64,000 nt of DNA from an uncultured Duncaniella sp. (GTDB lineage: Bacteria > Bacteroidota > Bacteroidia > Bacteroidales > Muribaculaceae), in contig CAJULW010000035.1 of the NCBI GenBank assembly GCA_910587515.1, positions 1 to 64,000 of the forward strand, written 5' to 3'. This document shows, in pieces, positions 54,012 to 61,666 of this stretch. The notes beneath the pieces are model-generated. The model did no database searches, was not told where the DNA came from, and was given only the letters and a program-made list of their open reading frames with translations. The first letter of the stretch is position 1, and each line of letters opens with the position of its first letter. Position numbers and translations under genes: made by a program.

Positions 54012-54833
54012 ATGATCCTGTTCCCCAACGCGAAAATAAATCTCGGCCTTGACATCATCCACAAACGTCACGACGGATATCACGATCTTGAAACCGTCAT
54101 GATACCCGTCGGATGGACCGACATTCTTGAAATCGTACCGGCCAAAGGCGTTGAAACCACTCTCACGACTTCAGGCAGGTATATAGAGTGTCCTCCGGAG
54201 AAAAATCTGGTTATAAAAGCCTACAACGCATTAAACGATATATTTTCTCTCCCAAAGGTAGATATCTATCTCAGAAAAATCATTCCCGACGGAGCAGGTC
54301 TGGGTGGAGGCTCTTCAGACGCTGCTTTCACCTTACGCGGGCTAAACGAACTTTTCTCACTTGGCATGGATGATGAGAAACTTGCCGATATAGCGGCATC
54401 CATAGGGGCGGACTGTCCTTTTTTCATATACAACCGACCGATGCTATGCACAGGTACAGGCACAGACCTCTCTCCTATAGACATCGATCTTCGCGATATG
54501 AGAATAGTGATTGTTAAGCCACCGACAAGTGTACCTACCGCAGAAGCCTACCGCAATGTCACTCCGTCCATCCCGCCCGTATCTATATGTTCCATAATTT
54601 CGCAACCGGTCGAAACTTGGAACGGAAAACTTAAAAATGATTTTGAACCTTCGGTATTTAAAGCCTGTAAAGATGCTGAAAACATAAAGACAAAATTGAT
54701 TGACATGGGCGCAGTCTACTCTTCTATGTCCGGATCAGGCTCCGCAGTGTACGCCTTTTTCAAAAATGACATTTTGTCAGATGCACTGACAGAAAGTTTC
54801 AGTGGATGCGATGTGTTTTTATCACACATCTGA
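54012..54833 (+). CDS. ispE: 4-diphosphocytidyl-2-C-methyl-D-erythritol kinase
   Basis: A 273-residue GHMP kinase of the MEP isoprenoid pathway, which phosphorylates CDP-ME. It starts MILFPNAKINLGLDIIHKR, with the conserved AKINLGL. The ATP-binding loop PDGAGLGGGSSDAAF is at about residue 93, and the C-terminal motif SSMSGSGSAVYAFF is present. The length is standard. Confidence 0.95.
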   Translation: MILFPNAKINLGLDIIHKRHDGYHDLETVMIPVGWTDILEIVPAKGVETTLTTSGRYIECPPEKNLVIKAYNALNDIFSLPKVDIYLRKIIPDGAGLGGGSSDAAFTLRGLNELFSLGMDDEKLADIAASIGADCPFFIYNRPMLCTGTGTDLSPIDIDLRDMRIVIVKPPTSVPTAEAYRNVTPSIPPVSICSIISQPVETWNGKLKNDFEPSVFKACKDAENIKTKLIDMGAVYSSMSGSGSAVYAFFKNDILSDALTESFSGCDVFLSHI

Positions 54834-54841
54834 TCCGATAT

Positions 54842-54883
54842 GTTTCTAACGTTTTTTATTGTAACATTGAACGTTATAGAAAC
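54842..54883. repeat. Inverted repeat upstream of grpE
   Basis: GTTTCTAACGTT (54842-54853) is repeated in inverse at 54870-54883 with two extra bases in the right arm. It lies between ispE and grpE and may be a terminator or an operator. It is not a CIRCE element. Confidence 0.45.
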
Positions 54884-55010
54884 GAGGTTGTTGTATTTTT
54901 AGACATTGACATGCTACATAGTAGCTCGCGCCATTTGCATGAATGTTATTTTGGCAACCTTTTTGATTATTGAATTTAATTAAGCTAACAATTGCTTTAG
55001 AATATAAATT

Positions 55011-55628
55011 ATGAGCCATAACAACAATAAAGCATCACGTGATATGAACGAAAACAAGCCTCAGGAAGGTGCTGAAACACTTGCCGACGCACAGGAAATT
55101 TCTGACGATTGCAATTCTGTGGAAAATGAGGAGAATGAAATAATTGACAAACAGCTTTCCGATATCGACGCACTAAACCAACAACTTCAAGACGCAGAAG
55201 CCAAACTTGAAAAGGAGAAAAAGGAATATCTTTTTCTTATGGCTGAGTTTGACAATTTCCGCAAACGCACTGTCAAGGAAAAATCAGATATAATAAAAAA
55301 CGCGGCCGAAAGCGTACTAAAAGGCTTGTTGCCGATAGTCGATGACTTCGAACGCGGACTTGATGCAAGCGCAAGCATGGACGACCCTGCGTCTATACGC
55401 CAAGGCATGGAACTTATATATCAAAAACTGATCAAATTCCTTGCGTCAAACGGGGTAAAGCCTATAGAAAGTAACGGTAAGCCATTCGACTCTGAATTGC
55501 ATGAGGCGATCGCAATGGTCCCTGTCACAGACGACAGCCAAAAAGGAATCGTGATCGACACCCTGACAAAAGGTTATACAATAAACGATAAAGTGCTCCG
55601 CCATGCCAAAGTGGCTGTGGGCCAATAA
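55011..55628 (+). CDS. grpE: Nucleotide exchange factor GrpE
   Basis: A 205-residue co-chaperone that releases ADP from DnaK. An acidic N-terminal tail (about 1-50) precedes a long coiled coil (about 50-85, LNQQLQDAEAKLEKEKKEYLFL) with the family's AEFDNFRKRTVKEK. The C-terminal beta-domain contains LLPIVDDFERGL and GKPFDSELHEAIAMVP. dnaJ follows after 18 bases; this grpE-dnaJ pair is common in Bacteroidales. Confidence 0.96.
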   Translation: MSHNNNKASRDMNENKPQEGAETLADAQEISDDCNSVENEENEIIDKQLSDIDALNQQLQDAEAKLEKEKKEYLFLMAEFDNFRKRTVKEKSDIIKNAAESVLKGLLPIVDDFERGLDASASMDDPASIRQGMELIYQKLIKFLASNGVKPIESNGKPFDSELHEAIAMVPVTDDSQKGIVIDTLTKGYTINDKVLRHAKVAVGQ

Positions 55629-55646
55629 GCAGCTCAAACATACACT

Positions 55647-56807
55647 ATGGCATCCAAAAGAGATTACTATGAAGTACTTGGTGTCGACAAAAACGCCGAC
55701 GAAAAAACCATAAAAAGCGCCTATAGAAAAAAAGCCATCCAATATCACCCCGACAAAAATCCTGGTGACAAAGATGCGGAAGAAAAGTTTAAAGAGGCGG
55801 CCGAAGCATACGACGTACTGTCAAATCCGGAAAAACGCGCGAAATATGACCAATTCGGCCATAACATGGGGCCACAAGGATTTCCAGGCGGAGGAGGATT
55901 CCATGCTGGTGGATTCTCAATGGAAGATATCTTTTCTCAGTTCGGTGACATATTCGGTGGTGGATTCGGAAATATGGGAGGGTTCGAGACCGCTGGAGGA
56001 CGGACAAGAAGACGCCAACGACGCGGCTCGGATCTACGCATAAAAGTAAAAATGACCTTGGCGGAAATCGCGACAGGAGTCACAAAAACACTAAAAATAC
56101 CGACTCTCGTAAAAGACACCAACTGCAACGGGACCGGAGCGAAAGATGGAACGGCCTTCAACACATGTCCCACATGTGGCGGTTCAGGTACAATCATACG
56201 CCAGCAACAGACCCTTTTCGGTATTTCTCAATCCGCAGTGGAATGTCCTCAATGCAAAGGTGAAGGCAAAATCATTACCGACAGGTGCACGCATTGCCAT
56301 GGCGAAGGTGTCATACGTGAAGAACGTACCGTATCGTTCACGATTCCGGCCGGTGTGGCAGATGGCCAGACTCTTACCATAAAAGGAGAAGGCAATGCGG
56401 CTATACATGGAGGAATCAACGGAGACCTTCTTGTCGTCATAGAGGAGATAAAGGATCCTGAACTTATTAGAGACGGGAATGACGTTATTTACAATCTTAT
56501 GCTTGACATTCCGACAGCCGCCCTCGGTGGTTCGGTGGAAGTCCCGACAATCTCCGGACGGGCACGAATGAAAATACCGGCAGGAACACAACCAGGCAAA
56601 GTGCTACGTCTGCGTGGTAAGGGCCTTCCTTCCACTGAAGGCTATGGCACTGGCGACGAACTTGTAAATGTAATGGTATATATTCCGGAAACTCTTACCG
56701 ACGACGAAAGAAACACGATCGAATCATTACGTGGTAAAGCCAACATGACTCCAAATGAGTCAACGAAAAACCGAATTTTCAGTAAACTGAAACATATTTT
56801 CGAATAA
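55647..56807 (+). CDS. dnaJ: Chaperone DnaJ
   Basis: A 386-residue Hsp40. The J domain (1-70) has the HPD motif at 34-36, then a Gly/Phe-rich region (about 75-115), the zinc-binding region (about 155-215) and the C-terminal substrate-binding domains. Three of the four CxxCxGxG repeats are normal (CPTCGGSG, CPQCKGEG, CTHCHGEG). The first reads DTNCNGTG: Asp157 replaces the first Cys, with no change in spacing. The zinc site made by repeats 1 and 4 would thus have three Cys and perhaps an Asp. It ends in a strong terminator at 56828-56866. Confidence 0.95.
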   Translation: MASKRDYYEVLGVDKNADEKTIKSAYRKKAIQYHPDKNPGDKDAEEKFKEAAEAYDVLSNPEKRAKYDQFGHNMGPQGFPGGGGFHAGGFSMEDIFSQFGDIFGGGFGNMGGFETAGGRTRRRQRRGSDLRIKVKMTLAEIATGVTKTLKIPTLVKDTNCNGTGAKDGTAFNTCPTCGGSGTIIRQQQTLFGISQSAVECPQCKGEGKIITDRCTHCHGEGVIREERTVSFTIPAGVADGQTLTIKGEGNAAIHGGINGDLLVVIEEIKDPELIRDGNDVIYNLMLDIPTAALGGSVEVPTISGRARMKIPAGTQPGKVLRLRGKGLPSTEGYGTGDELVNVMVYIPETLTDDERNTIESLRGKANMTPNESTKNRIFSKLKHIFE

Positions 56808-56827
56808 AATCGACATATCACTAAAAG

Positions 56828-56866
56828 AATGGAGCCAACGTTACTATGGTTGGCTCCATTCTTTTT
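56828..56866 (+). terminator. Intrinsic terminator after dnaJ
   Basis: A perfect 12-bp stem (56828-56839 with 56849-56860), nine-base loop, then CTTTTT. Its T-tract overlaps the -33 box of the next promoter. Confidence 0.9.
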
Positions 56867-56895
56867 GCTATAGAAATGTGGATTTCGTATCTTTG
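56864..56895 (+). promoter_or_regulatory. Promoter of mazG
   Basis: TTTG at 56864-56867, 20 bases, TATCTTTG at 56888-56895: a full consensus match. It fixes the mazG start at 56918. Confidence 0.8.
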
Positions 56896-56917
56896 CACAA
56901 ATAAACAATCCAACGAA

Positions 56918-57697
56918 ATGCATACCCGCGATGAAAAAATAGAAGCCCTGGGACGTGTTATCGACATTCTTGACACACTGCGCGTCAAATGTCCCTGGGA
57001 CGCAAAACAGACCAATGAAACTCTGCGCCCAAACACCATAGAAGAAGTCTACGAATTATGTGACGCACTCATCAACGAAGATGACACAAACATCTGCAAA
57101 GAACTTGGTGACGTTCTTCTTCATGTGCTTTTCTATGCCAAAATCGGAGAAGAAAAGAACAGTTTCGACATCGTTAACGTCTGCGACGCGCTTAATTCCA
57201 AACTTATATTCCGCCATCCTCACGTGTTCGGTAATGTCAACGTAAACTCGACAGACGATGTCCTGAAAAACTGGGAAGAACTGAAACTTAAAGAAAAGGG
57301 AGGAAACAAAACAGTCCTTTCGGGAGTTCCTTCCGCTCTTCCAGCAATGATAAAAGCCGACCGTATTCAGGAAAAAGCCGCAAACGTCGGCTTCGATTGG
57401 GAAAAGCCAGAACAGGTATGGGACAAAGTACGGGAAGAATTGGCTGAGTTCGAACAGACATTGTCTGAGGACGATCCCAAACACCGTGAAGAAGAAATGG
57501 GCGACTTGTTATTCAGCGTGATCAACGCGGCCCGCCTCTATAATATAAATCCGGAAAACGCGCTTGAAAAAACCAATAAAAAATTCATCAAGCGATTCAA
57601 CTATCTTGAAAGACGCGCACGCGAAACGGGAAAGGCTCTTAAAGACATGACGCTATCCGAAATGAACAATATATGGGAGGAAGCGAAAAAACTTTGA
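56918..57697 (+). CDS. mazG: Nucleoside triphosphate pyrophosphohydrolase MazG
   Basis: A 259-residue enzyme with two MazG repeats that hydrolyses NTPs to NMP and pyrophosphate, clearing damaged nucleotides. The start at 56918 (MHTRDEKIEALGRVIDILDTL) is preferred over an upstream in-frame ATG at 56846, which lies inside the terminator of dnaJ. Motifs are CPWDAKQTNETLRPNTIEEVYEL, then KELGDVLLHVLFYAKI in the first repeat, and EEEMGDLLFSVINAARL in the second. The gene overlaps the next one by 25 bases. Confidence 0.94.
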   Translation: MHTRDEKIEALGRVIDILDTLRVKCPWDAKQTNETLRPNTIEEVYELCDALINEDDTNICKELGDVLLHVLFYAKIGEEKNSFDIVNVCDALNSKLIFRHPHVFGNVNVNSTDDVLKNWEELKLKEKGGNKTVLSGVPSALPAMIKADRIQEKAANVGFDWEKPEQVWDKVREELAEFEQTLSEDDPKHREEEMGDLLFSVINAARLYNINPENALEKTNKKFIKRFNYLERRARETGKALKDMTLSEMNNIWEEAKKL

Positions 57698-58494
57698 CAG
57701 AACAAAAAATATGCGTATCGGACCGATATAATGAGCGAAACTCTCACCCGCGAGACAGATATCTGAACTTTGACGCAGACACACACACTTACACCTTAGG
57801 GTCAAAGACTCTAAGATCCGTCACAACAATAGTCGAATCATGCTTCCCAAAATTCGATGCAGACTACTGGGCCATCCGAAAAGCCCCTGCTCTCGGAATC
57901 ACGCCCGAAGAGCTGAAACACCAATGGGAAGAAAACGCAAACCGCGCGAGACAACTTGGAACCGATATGCACGAACGCATCGAACAATATTATCTCGGTC
58001 ATGACTATGGCGACGACGGAGATTCCTACTCAATGTTCAGACATTTCGCCAATGCAGAACGCCTCTACCCTTACCGGACTGAATGGAGAATATACCTTGA
58101 AGAATATGGAGTAGCCGGCACTCTTGATTTTCTTGAAAGACGCCCCGACGGAAGATTCAACATATATGACTGGAAGCGTTCAAAGAAACTCATTGACACA
58201 AACGGTCATATAATATGCTCTAATCAGTATGGCAAACGTGGCTATCATCCAGTAGGGCATCTTGATGACTGCGCCTACCAACATTATGCGCTCCAAGTGA
58301 GTATCTATCGGTTCATTCTTGAAAGACGCTACGGCATAACCATCAGCGAAATGAAACTTGGAGTTTTCCATCCGGACTATCCCATGGCCTATATAGTCCC
58401 CTTGCCCTATATGAGAAAGGAAGCCGAAGACGTACTTATCCTACATGCGAAAAATCACGATATGCAGACAGCTAAACATGCGTTTTTATATTAA
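57673..58494 (+). CDS. Stand-alone RecB-like PD-(D/E)XK nuclease
   Basis: A 273-residue nuclease-fold protein. The expected catalytic residues are present: His100-Glu101 (DMHERIEQYY), Asp152 (AGTLDFLER), Asp166-x-Lys168 (IYDWKRSKK), and the RecB-type motif Gln208-xxx-Tyr212 (LQVSIYRFIL). It lacks helicase parts, so it resembles Exo VIII-like or Cas4-like single-domain nucleases, but without an iron-sulfur cluster cysteine pattern. The start at 57673 overlaps the end of mazG, which suggests coupled translation. The function is unknown; a repair role is plausible. No phage or CRISPR genes are near. Confidence 0.78.
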   Translation: MGGSEKTLTEQKICVSDRYNERNSHPRDRYLNFDADTHTYTLGSKTLRSVTTIVESCFPKFDADYWAIRKAPALGITPEELKHQWEENANRARQLGTDMHERIEQYYLGHDYGDDGDSYSMFRHFANAERLYPYRTEWRIYLEEYGVAGTLDFLERRPDGRFNIYDWKRSKKLIDTNGHIICSNQYGKRGYHPVGHLDDCAYQHYALQVSIYRFILERRYGITISEMKLGVFHPDYPMAYIVPLPYMRKEAEDVLILHAKNHDMQTAKHAFLY

Positions 58495-58594
58495 AAAACA
58501 TTAAATCGCATATTTATTTCGTCACTAATTAATAACTTTCGCACCTATATCTTAAAAATCAATCATTTTTTATATTTCACATTTCACATACATC

Positions 58595-61438
58595 ATGATG
58601 AAAGCTAAATTTCGGTTAATGTCGGCTATGATGCTGCTTCTCGCAACAATCTTGCCAGGCATAATCAAGGCTCAGCCTCAAAATCCGATGCTACAGCCTC
58701 TGCCAGTGGATACTGCTGTCCGCATCGGCAAACTCCCTAACGGTTTGACATATTACATCCGCCACAATGAATATCCCAAAGGACAAGCGGATTTCTATAT
58801 CACACAAAACGTAGGCTCAATTCTTGAAGAAGACAACCAACGAGGCCTCGCACACTTCCTTGAACACATGTGCTTCAACGGCACGACTAATTTTCCCGGC
58901 ACTCAACTTCGCGATTGGCTCGAATCAATCGGAGTAAAATTCGGAGTAAACCTTAACGCATACACGGCTGTAGACGAAACGGTATATAACATCAGCAATG
59001 TACCCATTGCCCGTGAAAGCGTACAAGACTCTTGTCTGCTGATCCTACATGACTGGGCTAACGATCTGACGCTTGCTCCCGAAGAAATCGACAAAGAGCG
59101 TGGAGTGATCCATGAGGAATGGCGACGCTCGATGCAAGGACAAATGCGCATTCTTGAGAAAATTCTCCCTGAGATATATCCGACTTCCAAATATGGACAT
59201 CGTTTGCCGATCGGTACAATGGAAGTTGTCGACAATTTCCCATATCAGGCACTACGCGACTATTACGAAAAATGGTATCGTCCTGATCAGCAAGCTATCG
59301 TCGTTGTAGGTGATATAAATGTCGATCGGATCGAAGGCAAGATCAAAGAGCTTTTTTCTTCTATAGAAATGCCGGAAAACCCAGTCGAACGTAAATACGA
59401 ATCGGTCCCAGATCATAAAGGAACGCTATACGGAATCGGAAGCGACCCTGAACAGAAAAACCTTATCGGTCAGATAATGTTTATTTCTGATCCCATGCCT
59501 GCCGATATGAAAAATACACCCATGTATTTTGCTAAAAACTATATTGAGACTATGATCTCGTCAATGCTTGGGAACCGAATCAACGAGATTGCCTCAAAAC
59601 CAGACTCTCCTTTTGCTGGGGCAGGAGTAGACTTTGGTGGTTTCTTCTTTTCATCTAAAGCCAAAGATGCGATGACAGCTTATACAGCGGCCAAAGGCAA
59701 TGACATAATCGTGCCTCTTCAAGCTGTGTATCGTGAAATTCTTCGTGCCCAACGAGGCGGATTTACACAAAGTGAGTACGAACGTGCACGCAACGAGTAC
59801 ATATCATCTTTCGAACGCGTATACAACAACCGTGCGACTCGTGAAAACGGCTCTTTCGTAAATGAATACGTCAATAACTTTAAAGACCATGAGCCTATTC
59901 CAGGGATTGAAACCGAATGGCAGCTTATGCAGCAAATCGCCATGAACATACCTATACAGGCCATAAACCAAGCCATGGCAAAAGCAGTCACTCCAGACAA
60001 CCGAGTGGTAATGGTTCTTGCTCCGGAAGCAGAAGGGATCACACTCCCCACCAAAGAAAGCTTAAACGCTGCTTTTGTTGCCGTTGACAACGAAAACATA
60101 GAGCCATTTATCGACGAAGTAAAATCCGAACCGCTTATCCCCAACCAACCAAAAGCCGGATCCATAACCTCAACAAAAACCAACCCCACTTGGGGCACAA
60201 CAGAATGGACTCTATCAAACGGGGCCAAAGTCATCGTGAAACAAACCAAATATAAAGAGGACGAAATACTTTTCACTGCATACGCCAAAGGCGGATATGC
60301 CGACTATCCCGATGAATACAACAATACCATCAAGTTCCTCCCGATCGCACTCGGATCTTATGGACTCGGCACATACACCAACACGGATCTGAACAAATAT
60401 CTTGCTGGGAAACAAGCGGGAGTAAGTCCTTCATTCAGTGACTACAGCCGTCGTTTGTCAGGCTCGTCCACACCTAAAGATCTTCCAACTCTTATGGAAC
60501 TGATCTACATGAACTTCATGGATATCCAACTGACAGAGGATGAATTTGCAGCACTTCAGAAGGCATACAGCGGGCTTCTCGCAAATCAGGAGAAAAGCCC
60601 GGAATATATATTCCAAAAAAATATCCTCAGCACTCTCTATGATTCTCCACGTAATCAGTCACTAAACCCGGATGCTATAAACGGAGCGTCACGTGAACAA
60701 GCGATCAAGATTGCTCATGCTATGACCGACAATGCCGCTGACTGGACTTTTGTATTCGTCGGCAATATCAATCCTGACACGCTCAAGCCACTCGTCGAAA
60801 CCTACATTGCCTCTCTCCCGGGTGATACGAAAAAAGCTATAAAAGACATCAAGTCATATAATCCGGCTCTATTCATGAAAGGCGGAAATAAAACAGATAC
60901 TTTCACGACCCAGATGTCGACACCCCAGACCCATGTAGCAATTCTGGCAAGTGGAGATATGGACTTTACACCCCAGAATGCAATGTTGGCGTCAATTGCA
61001 GGTCAGATACTCACAAACCGTCTGATAAAGACCGTACGCGAAGAAATGGGGGCCGTATACTCCATATCCGCTTCCGGACAGGCAAACCGCGCAGGACTCA
61101 GACCATTTGCCATAATATCGAATTTCCCCATGAAACCTGAAATGAAAGAAGAAGTACTCGATTTCATAAAAGGACAGTTCAAAGCGATGGAATCTGATGT
61201 CACCGCAGAAGAACTCAATCCCATCAAGGAATTTATGGTGAAATCTTTCACTGAAAATAAAGAGAAAAACGGTGCATGGCTCAATGCCATCCTTGGAACC
61301 CTAATCAATGGTGTTGACACTTTCAACGGCAATGTTGATACAATGAATAAAATCACCATAAATGATGTCATGAACTTCATGAAGGCCATGAACAGCCAGG
61401 GTAACTATAGAGTTCTCATCCTTGATCCTTCAAAATAA
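58595..61438 (+). CDS. M16 family zinc metallopeptidase (insulinase-like)
   Basis: A 947-residue secreted peptidase (signal peptide ending GIIKAQ). The inverted zinc motif HxxEH is in GLAHFLEHMCFNG, and the distal Glu is expected in the DKERGVIHEEWRRSM segment. Four M16 half-domains are visible: two pairs, the second inactive (starting WTLSNGAKVIVKQTK). The full-length, two-pair form acts as a clamshell on peptides; the likely site is the periplasm. It begins MMKAKF; the second Met is equally possible as a start. A strong terminator follows. Confidence 0.92.
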   Translation: MMKAKFRLMSAMMLLLATILPGIIKAQPQNPMLQPLPVDTAVRIGKLPNGLTYYIRHNEYPKGQADFYITQNVGSILEEDNQRGLAHFLEHMCFNGTTNFPGTQLRDWLESIGVKFGVNLNAYTAVDETVYNISNVPIARESVQDSCLLILHDWANDLTLAPEEIDKERGVIHEEWRRSMQGQMRILEKILPEIYPTSKYGHRLPIGTMEVVDNFPYQALRDYYEKWYRPDQQAIVVVGDINVDRIEGKIKELFSSIEMPENPVERKYESVPDHKGTLYGIGSDPEQKNLIGQIMFISDPMPADMKNTPMYFAKNYIETMISSMLGNRINEIASKPDSPFAGAGVDFGGFFFSSKAKDAMTAYTAAKGNDIIVPLQAVYREILRAQRGGFTQSEYERARNEYISSFERVYNNRATRENGSFVNEYVNNFKDHEPIPGIETEWQLMQQIAMNIPIQAINQAMAKAVTPDNRVVMVLAPEAEGITLPTKESLNAAFVAVDNENIEPFIDEVKSEPLIPNQPKAGSITSTKTNPTWGTTEWTLSNGAKVIVKQTKYKEDEILFTAYAKGGYADYPDEYNNTIKFLPIALGSYGLGTYTNTDLNKYLAGKQAGVSPSFSDYSRRLSGSSTPKDLPTLMELIYMNFMDIQLTEDEFAALQKAYSGLLANQEKSPEYIFQKNILSTLYDSPRNQSLNPDAINGASREQAIKIAHAMTDNAADWTFVFVGNINPDTLKPLVETYIASLPGDTKKAIKDIKSYNPALFMKGGNKTDTFTTQMSTPQTHVAILASGDMDFTPQNAMLASIAGQILTNRLIKTVREEMGAVYSISASGQANRAGLRPFAIISNFPMKPEMKEEVLDFIKGQFKAMESDVTAEELNPIKEFMVKSFTENKEKNGAWLNAILGTLINGVDTFNGNVDTMNKITINDVMNFMKAMNSQGNYRVLILDPSK

Positions 61439-61461
61439 ACAACTCCAAATAACTTTTAAAC

Positions 61462-61501
61462 AACGGCCATACTGTCATTACAGTATGGCCGTTTATTTTT
61501 T
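61462..61501 (+). terminator. Intrinsic terminator after the M16 peptidase gene
   Basis: A perfect 14-bp stem (AACGGCCATACTGT at 61462-61475 with its complement at 61480-61493), CATT loop, then TATTTTTT. Confidence 0.92.
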
Positions 61502-61574
61502 ATATATCTTGACCGGTTTATCGATTATATATATGTTTTACGGCATGTCTGGATATGTTTATACAGAAAATATC

Positions 61575-61582
61575 GTATTTTT
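61575..61582 (+). promoter_or_regulatory. -7 box upstream of malQ
   Basis: TATTTTTG matches the TAnnTTTG consensus, 84 bases before the malQ start. No good -33 partner was found. Confidence 0.45.
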
Positions 61583-61666
61583 GCGGAAATAATTCAAATA
61601 ACAATTTTACATCCGGAGCACTGAGAACTCACATTTGAAAAATTATATCATATATCATACTTACTT

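Noticed and set aside
54842..54883. CIRCE (HrcA) operator before grpE
   Set aside because: The arms do not match TTAGCACTC/GAGTGCTAA.
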